The notes: generated by a model not told the origin, from the letters alone. Numbered from the stretch's first letter, positions 42,060 to 49,850 are shown. The stretch: 64,000 nt of DNA from Saccharothrix algeriensis (GCF_016907655.1 NZ_JAFBCL010000001.1:2638001-2702000); one strand, 5' to 3'. Numbers and translations: made by a program.

Positions 42060-42725
42060 CTACTCGCCCACCGCCCGCCGGTACGGGAGGGTCTCCGGGC
42101 CGTCCAGCTCGACGAACACCGGGTCCTCGTCGTCCGCGTCGACCACGACGGTGCCGGGGCGGACGTGGTGCTGGAAGCGCGGCTGCGGCGCCAGGCCGGA
42201 CTCCTCGTGCTCCTCGTCCTCGGCGGCGCGCTCGTCCGCGACCGGGCGCGCGGGCCGGCGGCGGGCCTGGGCGAGCCGGGCCTGCCGGCGCGCGCGGACC
42301 TCCTCCTCGATGCGGACCTGGCGGCGCAGGTAGCCGAGGTAGCCGACGAGGGCCAGGTCGACCGCCGCGTGACCCCACCACACCAGCGAGTACAGCGCGC
42401 CCGCGACGACGCCCGTGACGATCGCCACCAGCAGCAGCGTGCCGACGACGCGGCGGCGGAACGCGTACTTCGCCTGCGCGACGATGGCGGCGCTCTCCGG
42501 GTCGTACCCGCCGCGGCCGGGGCGGTAGGGCCGGTGGGCCCACTCCTCCTCGAAGTCCGGGGCGTGGTCGGCGAAGTCCTCGTAGTCGTCGTACTCGGCA
42601 TCAGGCATGGCGTCGTACTCCTCCTCCATGCTGCTCCGCGCGTCGGCGCGCTTGCGCGCGACCATCGGGACGAGGACGACCAGCCAGGCCACCACCAGTC
42701 CCACGACGATCAGCGAGCTCGGCAT
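42060..42725 (-). CDS. glpR: Divisome membrane protein GlpR / SepX
   Basis: About 221 residues. A single N-terminal membrane segment (LIVVGLVVAWLVVLVPM) is followed by an acidic cytoplasmic stretch (EYDDYEDFADHAPDFEEEW), a pair of hydrophobic segments (about 92-135), a coiled basic helix (RIEEEVRARRQARLAQARR) and an acidic tail. This layout and the position beside rimJ, a moeA-like gene and galU match corynebacterial GlpR and Streptomyces SepX (Rv0996 in M. tuberculosis), which tether the gephyrin-like protein and FtsZ at the septum. The ATG at 42725 has GGAGG 8 nt upstream, better than the GTG at 42734. Confidence 0.8.
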   Translation of the reverse strand: MPSSLIVVGLVVAWLVVLVPMVARKRADARSSMEEEYDAMPDAEYDDYEDFADHAPDFEEEWAHRPYRPGRGGYDPESAAIVAQAKYAFRRRVVGTLLLVAIVTGVVAGALYSLVWWGHAAVDLALVGYLGYLRRQVRIEEEVRARRQARLAQARRRPARPVADERAAEDEEHEESGLAPQPRFQHHVRPGTVVVDADDEDPVFVELDGPETLPYRRAVGE

Positions 42726-42883
42726 CCCCGTCACCTCCCCCTGCCCCGTGGCACGCGAACCGCGTACGCCACGCTAGCCACAACAGTCACACCTGTCTCG
42801 GAGGCTCGCCGACCGGCGTACGTACCAAAGTGTGGTCTATCACCCACTTTCGGGTGAGCGAACTGCGCTGCTCGGCCCTGTGA

Positions 42884-43546
42884 TCAGGCAGTTCGGACGT
42901 ACCCCTGAGCAACCAATCGGCGTACCAAACCCTCCGGTGAGGTCTCCTCGGCGGTCAGCGCGAAGCACAGGTGGTCCCGCCAGTCGCCGGCCACGTCGAG
43001 GTAGCGCCGGAACAGCCCCTCCTCGCGGAACCCGGCCTTGGTCAGCACCCGCACGCTCGGCGCGTTCTCCGGCCGCACGGTGGCCTCCAGCCGGTGCAGC
43101 CCGCCCTCGCCGAAGCAGTGGTCCACGACCAGCGCGAGCGCCGCGGTGGCGACGCCGCCCCCGGCCCGGTCCGCGGCCACCCAGTAGCCGACCCAGGCCG
43201 ACCGCAGCGACCCGCGCACGACGTTGCCCACGGTGATCTGCCCGGCCAGCTCGCCGTCCACGGTGATCACGAACGGCAGCGCCTGGCCGCGCCGGGCCAG
43301 CGCCTTCAGCGACGACCACTGCGGCGGCCACGACAGCGCCGAGTTGCGCTCCGACCAGCCGTCGACCGCGGTGGGCTCCCAGTTCTCCAGGTAGACCTGG
43401 TCGCGCAGCCGGAGGCGGGACCACGCGGAGGCGTCGAACAGCTTCGGCGGGCGCAGCGCGACGACGCCGGCGTCCACCCGCAGCGGACCGAGCCGCGCGG
43501 GCCAGCCGGGGTGCCTGCCGCCCTCCCACGCCGGACCCGAAGCCAT
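42884..43546 (-). CDS. GNAT N-acetyltransferase, RimJ-like
   Basis: About 220 residues with the RimJ/RimL fold: SAWVGYWVAADRAGGGVATAALALV (acetyl-CoA loop, about 140-160) and HRLEATVRPENAPSVRVLTKAGF are the diagnostic parts. It corresponds to mycobacterial rimJ (Rv0995) by position. The substrate, an N-terminal amino group of a ribosomal or other protein, is not predictable. The ATG at 43546 has AGGGA upstream; the frame continues upstream as Gly/Arg-rich sequence that is probably untranslated. Confidence 0.85.
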   Translation of the reverse strand: MASGPAWEGGRHPGWPARLGPLRVDAGVVALRPPKLFDASAWSRLRLRDQVYLENWEPTAVDGWSERNSALSWPPQWSSLKALARRGQALPFVITVDGELAGQITVGNVVRGSLRSAWVGYWVAADRAGGGVATAALALVVDHCFGEGGLHRLEATVRPENAPSVRVLTKAGFREEGLFRRYLDVAGDWRDHLCFALTAEETSPEGLVRRLVAQGYVRTA

Positions 43547-43695
43547 CCGTCCCTCTGCCCCTCCGCCGCGACCCGCACCCGGCTCCACCGGGCGCGGCCC
43601 TTCCGAGACCGGCCCACCCCGGGTCCGCGCCCGACCCGGCTCCTCCCAGCCCAGCCCACCAGAGATCGACCCCGTCGGGTTCGACCCTGCCGGGT

Positions 43696-44919
43696 TCAAC
43701 TCTTCTGGGCCAGGAAGCTGACCGTCACCTCCTCGCCCACGGAGACGTCGGTCACGTCCTCGTCGACCATGATCAGGCAGTTCGCCTCGGCCAGCGACGC
43801 CAGCAGGTGCGAGCCGGAGATGCCCAGCGGCTGCACCAGGTACTCCCCGCTCTCCGCGTCGCGCAGCAACTGGCCCCGCAGGTAGCCGCGCCGGCCCTTG
43901 GTGGAGGTCAGCGGCGACAGCAGCCGGGCGCCCACCGCCCGCCGGTACGGGTTGCGCTTGCCCAGCGCGGCCCGGATCAGCGGGCGGACCAGCACCTCGA
44001 ACACCACCAGGGCGCTCATCGGGTTGGCGGGCAGCAGGAACGTCGGCACCGCGTCCGGCCCGAGCCGGCCGAAGCCCTGCACGGAGCCGGGGTGCATGGC
44101 CACCCGCGTGACGTCCACGTCGCCGAGGTCGGCCAGCGCGGCCCGCACCTCGTCGCCCACCACGCCGCCGACGCCGCCCGCGACGACCACGACCTCCGAC
44201 AGCAGCAGCCGGCCCTCGACGACCTCGCGCAGCCGGCGCGGGTCGGCGGAGAGGATGCCGACCCGGCTGACCTCGGCGCCGGCGTCCCGCGCGGCGGCGG
44301 CCAGCGCGTAGGAGTTGACGTCGTAGACCTGGCCCTGGCCGGGCGCGCGGTCGACGTCGACCAGCTCCTCGCCGACCGAGATCACCGAGACCCGCGGCCT
44401 CGGGTGGACGAGCACCTTGTTGCGCCCGACCGCGGCGAGCAGCCCCACCTGGGCCGCGCCGATGGTCGCGCCGCGGCGCACCGCGACGTCACCGGTCTGC
44501 ACGTCCTCGCCGGTCCGCCGCACGAACCCGGCGGAGGGCACGGGCCGCTGCACGGTCACCTTGGCCGCGTGCCCGTCGGTGAAGCCGACGGGCACCACGG
44601 CGTCGGCCAGGGTCGGCAGCGGCGCGCCGGTGGCCACCCGGACGGCCTGGCCGGGCTGCAGCCGTCTGGGCTGGCGCGACCCCGCGGGGATCTCGCCGAC
44701 CACCGGCAGCTGCACCGGTTCCTCGCTCGCGGCCTGCACGTCCACGCTGCGCACCGCGTAGCCGTCCACCGCCGCCTGGTCGAAACCGGGCAACGCCCGT
44801 TCCGCGACGACCTCCTCGGCGCAGAGCAGGCCCTGCGACTCGGAGATCGCCACGCGCACCGGCGCCGGCCGCACGGCGGCGGCGATCACCTTGGCTAGCT
44901 GCTCGTCCACTGACCTCAT
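43696..44919 (-). CDS. glp: MoeA/gephyrin-like protein (Glp)
   Basis: A 407-residue protein with all four MoeA domains. Motifs diverge from catalytic MoeA: LPGFDQAAVDGYAVR for the usual SAMDGYA, AGGVGGVVGDEVR for the TGGxSxGD loop, and LLPANPMSALVVFEVLVRP for LPGNPxS. In Corynebacterium the gene in this position (Glp) binds FtsZ and the membrane receptor GlpR rather than making cofactor, and glpR lies two genes downstream here. A dual or residual molybdopterin molybdotransferase role is possible. The ATG at 44919 has GAGGG 8 nt upstream and follows galU by 14 bp, so they form one transcript. Confidence 0.82.
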   Translation of the reverse strand: MRSVDEQLAKVIAAAVRPAPVRVAISESQGLLCAEEVVAERALPGFDQAAVDGYAVRSVDVQAASEEPVQLPVVGEIPAGSRQPRRLQPGQAVRVATGAPLPTLADAVVPVGFTDGHAAKVTVQRPVPSAGFVRRTGEDVQTGDVAVRRGATIGAAQVGLLAAVGRNKVLVHPRPRVSVISVGEELVDVDRAPGQGQVYDVNSYALAAAARDAGAEVSRVGILSADPRRLREVVEGRLLLSEVVVVAGGVGGVVGDEVRAALADLGDVDVTRVAMHPGSVQGFGRLGPDAVPTFLLPANPMSALVVFEVLVRPLIRAALGKRNPYRRAVGARLLSPLTSTKGRRGYLRGQLLRDAESGEYLVQPLGISGSHLLASLAEANCLIMVDEDVTDVSVGEEVTVSFLAQKS

Positions 44920-44933
44920 GTGTCGACCCTCGT

Positions 44934-45815
44934 TCAGGAGTTGCCGAGGCGTTCCCGCAACCACTCCCCCAGCTCGGGCCCGTAGTCCGGGTGCTCGAGT
45001 GCGAAGTCAACCGCAGCTTTGAGGAATCCCGCCGGATTGCCCAAGTCGTGTCGCCCACCCCGGTGCACGACGACGTGCACCGGGTGACCCTCGTTGATCA
45101 GCAGCGCGATGGCGTCGGTGAGCTGGAGCTCGCCGCCCGCGCCGGGCGTGATGCGCTTGAGCGCGTCGAAGACCGCCCGATCGAGCAGGTACCGGCCGGC
45201 CGCCGCGTACGTGGACGGCGCGTCCTCCGGCTTGGGCTTCTCGACCATGCCGACGACCCGCTTGACGTCGTCGTCGTCCGTCTCGTGGACGTCGAACACG
45301 CCGTAGGCGGAGATCTGCTCCTTGGGGATGTCGAACGCGCACAGCACGCTGCCCCCGAACCGCTCGCGCACGGCCGCCATGCGGGACAGCACGCCCGTGG
45401 GCAGCACCAGGTCGTCCGGCAGCAGCACGGCCACGGCCTCGTCGTCACCCGTCAGGTTGCCCTCCGCGCAGCCGACCGCGTGGCCGAGGCCCAGGGCCTT
45501 CTCCTGCAGGGCGGTCTCGACCCGGAGCAGGCCGGGCGCGCGCCGGACCTTCTCCACCAGGTCGGACTTGCCGCGGGCCTCGAGCGTCTGTTCCAGTTCG
45601 GGCTGCGGCCGGAAGTACTCGGCCACCGCGTCCTTGCCGGGGGAGGTGACGATCACCAGCCGGGTGGCGCCCGCCTGCGCGGCCTCGGTGGCGACCAGTT
45701 CGATACCGGGGGTGTCGACGACCGGCAGCAGCTCCTTGGGCACCGCTTTGGTGGTCGGGAGGAAGCGCGTGCCCAGTCCCGCCGCGGGCACGATTGCTGT
45801 CTGGAAGGCGCTCAT
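44934..45815 (-). CDS. galU: UTP-glucose-1-phosphate uridylyltransferase
   Basis: A 293-residue GalU that makes UDP-glucose for glycolipids, trehalose and wall polymers. It has the N-terminal AIVPAAGLGTRFLPTTKAVPKELLP signature with the nucleotide loop, VLLPDDLVLP and FDVHETDDDDVKRVVGMVEKP. The ATG at 45815 lies 8 nt after a TACGCT -10, so the message is probably leaderless or nearly so. It leads the galU-glp-rimJ-glpR cluster and is divergent from the cyclo-ligase gene. Confidence 0.97.
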   Translation of the reverse strand: MSAFQTAIVPAAGLGTRFLPTTKAVPKELLPVVDTPGIELVATEAAQAGATRLVIVTSPGKDAVAEYFRPQPELEQTLEARGKSDLVEKVRRAPGLLRVETALQEKALGLGHAVGCAEGNLTGDDEAVAVLLPDDLVLPTGVLSRMAAVRERFGGSVLCAFDIPKEQISAYGVFDVHETDDDDVKRVVGMVEKPKPEDAPSTYAAAGRYLLDRAVFDALKRITPGAGGELQLTDAIALLINEGHPVHVVVHRGGRHDLGNPAGFLKAAVDFALEHPDYGPELGEWLRERLGNS

Positions 45816-45823
45816 GGGAAATG

Positions 45824-45845
45824 AGCGTAACGGCGTTCATAAGGT
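45824..45845. promoter_or_regulatory. Divergent -10 elements, galU / cyclo-ligase
   Basis: On the minus strand TACGCT (45829-45824) ends 8 nt before the galU ATG. On the plus strand TAAGGT (45840-45845) ends 8 nt before the cyclo-ligase ATG. No ribosome site precedes either start. Confidence 0.4.
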
Positions 45846-45853
45846 TACTCGGC

Positions 45854-46420
45854 ATGACGTCCGATCAACGTAATCGGAAGAACACCCTGCGCACCCGGCT
45901 GCGGGCCGCACGGCGCACAGCGGCGCCCGCGCCGTTGTCGTCCGAGGTGCTGCAGGCCGTTGCTGCTTTTGACGTCGTTCCCGGTCGGACGGTGTGCGCG
46001 TACCTCGCCATCGGGGGCGAACCGGGGTCGGCGGCGATGCTGGAGTCGCTGCGCTCGGCCGGCTACCGCGTGCTGCTGCCGGTCGTGGTCGGGGACGCGC
46101 CGCTGGACTGGGCCGTGCACGACGGCGAGCTGCGCCCCGGGCCGCACGGCCTCCGGGAGCCGGCGGGGCCGCGGCTGGGCGCGGCGGCGATCACGGGAGC
46201 GGCGTTGGTGCTGGTCCCGGCGCTGGCGGTGGATCACCGGGGGGTGCGGTTGGGGCAGGGCGGCGGCCACTACGACCGGTCGTTGCCGCTGGCCGCCTGC
46301 CCGCTGGTGGCCCTGGTGCGCGACGAGGAGTTCGTGCCGGACCTGCCCGCCGAACCGCACGACGTCCGGATGAACGCGGTGCTGACGCCGCGGGCCGGCG
46401 TGGTCCGCCTGCCGCTGTGA
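45854..46420 (+). CDS. 5-formyltetrahydrofolate cyclo-ligase
   Basis: A 188-residue enzyme that converts 5-formyl-THF to 5,10-methenyl-THF with ATP. Recognised by the basic N terminus RKNTLRTRLRAARR, the strand VCAYLAIGGEPGSAAML and the C-terminal signature DHRGVRLGQGGGHYDRSLP. The ATG at 45854 is chosen over an in-frame TTG 60 nt upstream inside galU because homology starts here. It corresponds to mycobacterial Rv0992c, next to the FmdB-type gene as there. Confidence 0.94.
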   Translation: MTSDQRNRKNTLRTRLRAARRTAAPAPLSSEVLQAVAAFDVVPGRTVCAYLAIGGEPGSAAMLESLRSAGYRVLLPVVVGDAPLDWAVHDGELRPGPHGLREPAGPRLGAAAITGAALVLVPALAVDHRGVRLGQGGGHYDRSLPLAACPLVALVRDEEFVPDLPAEPHDVRMNAVLTPRAGVVRLPL

Positions 46421-46521
46421 CGTTGACCAGCCATGTTTGCGCGGCGTATACCAGCCGGCGCATCATCGTGTTGGCACTCGTGATGTCCGAGTGCCAACGA
46501 GAACCCGCGGAGGGGCGAACC

Positions 46522-46833
46522 GTGCCGACCTACCAGTACGCCTGCACCGAGTGCGACCACCGGTTCGAAGCGGTGCAGTCCTTCTCCGACTCGGCGTTGA
46601 CCGAGTGCCCGGAGTGCAAGGGCAAGCTGCGCAAGCTCTACGGGGCCGTGGGCGTGGTGTTCAAGGGCAGCGGCTTCTACCGCACCGACAACCGCGCGTC
46701 CTCGGGCTCGTCGTCGAAGAGCGAGTCGTCCAAGAGCGAGTCGTCCTCCTCGTCTTCCTCGTCCTCGGATTCCTCCGGGTCCTCGGCGAAGAAGAGCGAG
46801 ACCTCGTCGGCGCCGGCGGCAGCCGCTTCCTGA
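46522..46833 (+). CDS. FmdB-family zinc-ribbon protein with Ser-rich tail
   Basis: About 103 residues. The N-terminal YACTECDHRFE and TECPECKGKLRKLY supply four Cys for a zinc ribbon, followed by VGVVFKGSGFYRTDNR, the conserved core of the FmdB/Rv0991c family. The last 50 residues are a Ser/Glu/Lys-rich disordered tail. The mycobacterial homologue is described as redox-responsive and linked to Hsp70 chaperones. The GTG at 46522 has GGAGGGG upstream. Confidence 0.92.
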   Translation: MPTYQYACTECDHRFEAVQSFSDSALTECPECKGKLRKLYGAVGVVFKGSGFYRTDNRASSGSSSKSESSKSESSSSSSSSSDSSGSSAKKSETSSAPAAAAS

Positions 46834-46839
46834 CCCGAG

Positions 46840-46867
46840 TTGTCCACAGGCCCCCGAGTTGTCCACA
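46840..46867 (+). promoter_or_regulatory. Pair of perfect DnaA boxes
   Basis: TTGTCCACA, the strong actinobacterial DnaA box, occurs at 46840-46848 and 46859-46867 in the same orientation, 19 bp apart start to start. They fall in the short gap between the FmdB-type gene and the SAF-domain gene, 40-70 bp upstream of the latter's promoter. Confidence 0.6.
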
Positions 46868-46876
46868 ACTCGGGGG
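46851..46876 (+). terminator. Hairpin terminator after the FmdB-type gene
   Basis: CCCCCGAGTTG (46851-46861) and CAACTCGGGGG (46866-46876) form a perfect 11-bp stem around TCCA, 18 bp past the stop. The second DnaA box sits across the loop. Confidence 0.75.
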
Positions 46877-46907
46877 TTCGTGCTTCCCGCCCTCCGCCGG
46901 CCTTCCC

Positions 46908-46913
46908 TACCGT
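46908..46913 (+). promoter_or_regulatory. -10 element of the SAF-domain gene
   Basis: TACCGT (46908-46913) ends 7 nt before the GTG at 46921, with no ribosome site between, suggesting a leaderless transcript. Confidence 0.5.
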
Positions 46914-46920
46914 CGACCCC

Positions 46921-47433
46921 GTGAACCTCACCCGCAAGCTCGCAGCCCTGGCGTTGGTCCTGCTGGCAGCCCTGGTAGCGGCCTGGCCGCCCCCGCCGGC
47001 GGTGTCGCTGGCGGTCGCCGCGCGCGACCTGCCCGCGGGCGTCCCGCTGGCCGCCGAAGACGTCCGGACGGTCCAGGTGCCGCCCGAGTTATCCCCAGGC
47101 GGAGCCGTCAGCCGCGAGCAGGCGACGGGCCGCGCCCTGGCGGCGGCGGCGCGGTCCGGCGAGCCCCTGACCGACGCCCGCCTGCTCCCCGCCGACCCGG
47201 GCACGGCCTCGGTCGCCGTGCGTCTGGCCGACAACGCGGTGGCCGCCCTGCTGAGGACCGGCAGCCGGGTGGACGTGGTCGGCCCGGAGCAGGCCGTGCT
47301 GGCCGACGACGCTTCGGTGGTGGCGGTCCGGGGCGCCGAGGTGGTGCTCCTGTCGATGCCGCGCGAAGCCGCGACCCGGGTCGCCTCGGAATCCCTGGCC
47401 CAACCCCTGGCGGTGACCTTGCGCCGGCTGTGA
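46921..47433 (+). CDS. SAF-domain exported protein (CpaB/RcpC-like)
   Basis: About 170 residues. One N-terminal hydrophobic segment (LAALALVLLAALVAAW), then a SAF domain: VSLAVAARDLPAGVPLAAEDV near 35-55 and later TGSRVDVVGPEQAVLADDA. This arrangement is that of Flp-pilus assembly protein CpaB/RcpC and of many stand-alone actinobacterial SAF proteins. No other pilus genes are in the window, so a pilus role is not supported. The frame runs back across the DnaA-box region, but the GTG at 46921, placed by the -10, begins the signal segment. Confidence 0.85.
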   Translation: MNLTRKLAALALVLLAALVAAWPPPPAVSLAVAARDLPAGVPLAAEDVRTVQVPPELSPGGAVSREQATGRALAAAARSGEPLTDARLLPADPGTASVAVRLADNAVAALLRTGSRVDVVGPEQAVLADDASVVAVRGAEVVLLSMPREAATRVASESLAQPLAVTLRRL

Positions 47434-47614
47434 CGACTGATGGGGGTGCTGACGGCGCGTCGGGTCGAACACGGAGGACTTCCGGGCGGAGTGAGCGTGT
47501 CCCACGCACCCCATCGGCACGCGAAGGTCCTCGCGTGCGCAGCGACACCCGTACGACGGTCCACGTCCACAGGCCGACCGCGGCCCGCCGGGCGGTCGGG
47601 TGGCCGGGTGGCCA

Positions 47615-47730
47615 AGCGGTCGGGCGGCCAGGCGGTCGGGCGGCCAGGCGGTCGGGCGGCCAGGCGGTCGGGCGGCCAGGCGGTCGGGCGGCTGGGCGGC
47701 CGGACGGCTGGGCGGCTGGGCGGCTGGGCG
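47615..47730. repeat. 16-bp tandem repeat passing into 8-bp units
   Basis: Units of GGCGGTCGGGCGGCCA run at 47631-47646, 47647-47662 and 47663-47678, with variant units at 47615-47630 and 47679-47694, then 8-bp GGGCGGCT-type units to about 47730. Likely slippage-prone. Confidence 0.8.
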
Positions 47731-47970
47731 GCCGGATAGCAGGGCCGTCGGGCGGCTTGCACCGCCGCGCAGCCGGGGCGTTCCTGGCCACGGCGCGCAG
47801 GTGGCCGTCTGGTGTCGGCGCAGGGGCCGGTATCGGTGCGAGGCCGGTATCGGTGCGGGGGCCGGTCGGGTCTGCTCGACCGTTCCTCACGCCCACATCG
47901 CAGCTCCCGTCGCCTCCCGGTCCAGGTGGAGCAGCGCACCCCCGCCTCCCTGCGGGCGGTGCGACGAGGC

Positions 47971-48060
47971 CCGGAGCACCCGGCGAGCGGCGCGATTGGC
48001 CCGGAGCACCCGGCGAGCAGTGCGGCGGGTCCGGAGCACCCGGCCGGGTTGTCCGGTCTG
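47971..48060 (+). repeat. 30-bp tandem repeat (x3)
   Basis: Units starting CCGGAGCACCCGGC at 47971, 48001 and 48031. In the frame shared with the downstream EcsC-like remnant the unit reads as ten residues, GPEHPASxAx, so this could be the linker of a former gene. Confidence 0.7.
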
Positions 48061-48111
48061 CCGCGAGCGGATGTGCGCCAGCGCCCTGGTGGGCTCGGGG
48101 GCTGCCGGCTC

Positions 48112-48285
48112 GTCGGCAAGGTGCCCCTGGCGACGCTGCGCCGGATCAACAGCGTCCTGGGCGCGGACTTCATCACCGGGTACGGCGCCAGGCAGGGGAT
48201 CACCTTGTTCGGTCGGGTGGTCCCGTTCGACATCGGCGCGGTGATCGGCGGCGGCGCCAACACCGCCGGGGACACCGCTGGAGTC
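48112..48285 (+). pseudogene. EcsC-like protein, C-terminal remnant
   Basis: 58 codons read VGKVPLATLRRINSVLGADF then ITGYGARQGITLFGRVVPFD and IGAVIGGGANTAGDTAGV, resembling the end of EcsC-family proteins (KxPLxxLxxINxxxGxRLxTxxG ... GxxVPxxGAxxGGGxN). The roughly 150 residues expected before it are missing; upstream in frame are repeats. The frame continues to a stop at 48474 through a Thr/Pro/Glu-rich tail unlike the family. Probably a decayed gene; a short functional protein is not excluded. Confidence 0.4.
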
Positions 48286-48714
48286 CACTCAGGAGCCCAC
48301 GCAGAAGACACCACCAGAACCCACACCGTCGCCACCCTGACCGGAGCCCACGCCGGAAACCCTTCAGGACACCCCCCCGGGACACCCCAGGAGACACCGC
48401 CGGAAGAGGTGCCGAGGATGGTGCCGGAGTCCGCACCGGAGTCGAACCCGGGACCGAGGCCGCGGACCGGCTGAGGCCCCGTCCGAGCGATGCGGTCGTG
48501 CGGTCGGTGCGGTCGGTGCGGTCGGTGAGCGGTCCGGGTCTACTCGGCGGGGCCGGAGCGCCGGCGGCCTGCGGCCGGCACCGGCCCGGAATCCGGTCGT
48601 GTCCTGTTCGGACCGGACGGGAAGGGGACACGCCGGCTCGTGCCGCAACGGGGGTCCACCGGAGCCGTTACCCTCCGCTGGCCCCCACTCTCCCCCCGAA
48701 CGGAGGAACCGGCT

Positions 48715-49122
48715 GTGATCAAGGGCTTCAAGGACTTCCTCATGCGCGGCAACGTGGTCGACCTCGCGGTGGCCGTCGTCATCGGCGCGGCGTTCAGCGC
48801 GATCGTCAGCGCGTTCACGAACAACCTGATCAACCCGATCATCGCGCTGTTCGGCGGTCACAACGTCCACGGCCTGGCGGTCCAGCTCGGCGACAACGAG
48901 AAGACCGTCATGGACTTCGGCGCGATCATCACCGCGGTGATCAACTTCCTGATCGTGGCGGCGGTCGTCTACTTCGTCTTCGTGCTGCCCATGAACAAGC
49001 TCAAGGAACGCCGCGAGAGGGGCAGGGAGCCCGGCCCCTCCGAGCCGACGGACGTGGAGCTGCTCAAGGAGATCCGCGACCTGCTGGCCGCCCGGCAGCG
49101 CCACGACGACACCCGGCCCTGA
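48715..49122 (+). CDS. mscL: Large-conductance mechanosensitive channel
   Basis: A 135-residue MscL: VIKGFKDFLMRGNVVDLAVA (N-terminal helix and pore entrance), first membrane segment VVIGAAFSAIVSAFTNNLINP, periplasmic loop, second segment VINFLIVAAVVYFVFVLPMN, and a charged C-terminal helix bundle. It releases solutes upon osmotic downshock. The GTG at 48715 has GGAGGA 7 nt upstream. A hairpin overlaps its stop. Confidence 0.97.
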   Translation: MIKGFKDFLMRGNVVDLAVAVVIGAAFSAIVSAFTNNLINPIIALFGGHNVHGLAVQLGDNEKTVMDFGAIITAVINFLIVAAVVYFVFVLPMNKLKERRERGREPGPSEPTDVELLKEIRDLLAARQRHDDTRP

Positions 49123-49147
49123 CCCCCGCGGCCCCGGGCGGCCGGGT
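49111..49147. terminator. Hairpin terminator at the mscL 3' end
   Basis: ACCCGGCC (49111-49118) and GGCCGGGT (49140-49147) pair perfectly. The 5' arm lies in the last codons of mscL. It may serve both mscL and the converging small gene. Confidence 0.5.
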
Positions 49148-49175
49148 GCGCGCCGGCGTGGTCGGGCGGGGGCGG

Positions 49176-49346
49176 CTACTCGTGGTGGGGCGGGCGGTTC
49201 TCCAGGTACCACCGGTCGTCGCGGCGTTCGGCGGCGGGTTCGTCGGGGGTCTCCGGCAGGACCTCGCCGAACACCTCGGCCAGCCGACGACGCCGCTCCG
49301 CCTCCTTCGCGGCAGCGGCAGCGGCGTCGTCACCGGGCTCGCTCAT
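49176..49346 (-). CDS. Small conserved-looking protein downstream of mog
   Basis: 56 residues, MSEPGDDAAAAAAKEAERRR at the start, then RLAEVFGEVLPETPDEP and an ending DDRWYLENRPPHHE. It is one charged helix plus a Trp/Tyr-containing tail. The ATG overlaps the mog stop as ATGA, which indicates true translation and coupling. Similar short proteins with an RWYLENRPPHH-type ending follow mog/moaB2 genes in related actinomycetes as far as I recall. Function unknown. Confidence 0.7.
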   Translation of the reverse strand: MSEPGDDAAAAAAKEAERRRRLAEVFGEVLPETPDEPAAERRDDRWYLENRPPHHE

Positions 49347-49843
49347 GCCTCGTCGAGCCCGGACAGCTGCTCGATGACGTAGGGCACCAGCGCCGACAGC
49401 GTGGCCATCCCGTCCCGCACCGCCGAGCGCGAGCCCGCCAGGTTCACCACGAGGGTGCTGCCCGACACGCCGACGAGACCGCGCGAGATCCCCGCGTCGA
49501 CCGCTCCCGCGGCCAGCCCCGAGGCGCGGAGCGCCTCGGCGATGCCCGCGATCGGCCGGTCCAGCACGCCCTGCGTGGCGTCCGGCGTGACGTCGCGCGG
49601 CGACACGCCGGTGCCGCCGACGGTGACGACCAGGTCCACGCCGCCGATGACCGCGGTGTTGAGCGCGGCGCGGATGCCCACGACCTCGCCCTCCACCGCG
49701 ACGGTGCCGTCGACGATGAACCCGGCTTCCTCCAGCAGCTCGGTGACCAGCGGTCCCGTGCTGTCGTCGTGCTCGCCGTGCGCCACCCGGTCGTCCACGA
49801 TCACGACGAGGGCGCGTCCGAGGCGCTGAGCGCTGCGTTCCAT
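49343..49843 (-). CDS. MogA/MoaB-family molybdopterin-binding protein
   Basis: A 166-residue MoCF-domain protein: ALVVIVDDRVAHGEHDDSTGP, the molybdopterin loop VTVGGTGVSPRDVTPDAT, and GVSGSTLVVNLAGSRSAVRDG. Such proteins adenylylate molybdopterin before Mo insertion. It corresponds by position to mycobacterial moaB2 (Rv0984). The ATG at 49843 lies 7 nt after TACGGT, so the message is probably leaderless. No other molybdopterin genes are in the window. Confidence 0.9.
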   Translation of the reverse strand: MERSAQRLGRALVVIVDDRVAHGEHDDSTGPLVTELLEEAGFIVDGTVAVEGEVVGIRAALNTAVIGGVDLVVTVGGTGVSPRDVTPDATQGVLDRPIAGIAEALRASGLAAGAVDAGISRGLVGVSGSTLVVNLAGSRSAVRDGMATLSALVPYVIEQLSGLDEA

Positions 49844-49850
49844 GCGGGTC

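Larger units (their letters stand above)
47434..48714. other. Repeat-rich region between SAF-domain gene and mscL
   Basis: About 1.28 kb without an intact recognisable gene. It holds two unrelated tandem repeats (47615-47730 and 47971-48060), an EcsC-like C-terminal remnant (48112-48285) and an upstream mscL region. Multiple long GC-rich frames overlap on both strands; none besides the remnant has protein-like content. Confidence 0.5.

Noticed and set aside
43696..44919. Straight annotation as molybdopterin molybdenumtransferase MoeA
   Set aside because: Key loops differ from catalytic MoeA and the neighbours are divisome genes, so Glp is the better primary call; residual MoeA activity is not excluded.
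47615..48060. Repeats considered as a CRISPR array
   Set aside because: Units are contiguous with no unique spacers, and no cas genes are present; the same holds for the 13-bp repeat at 50008-50072.
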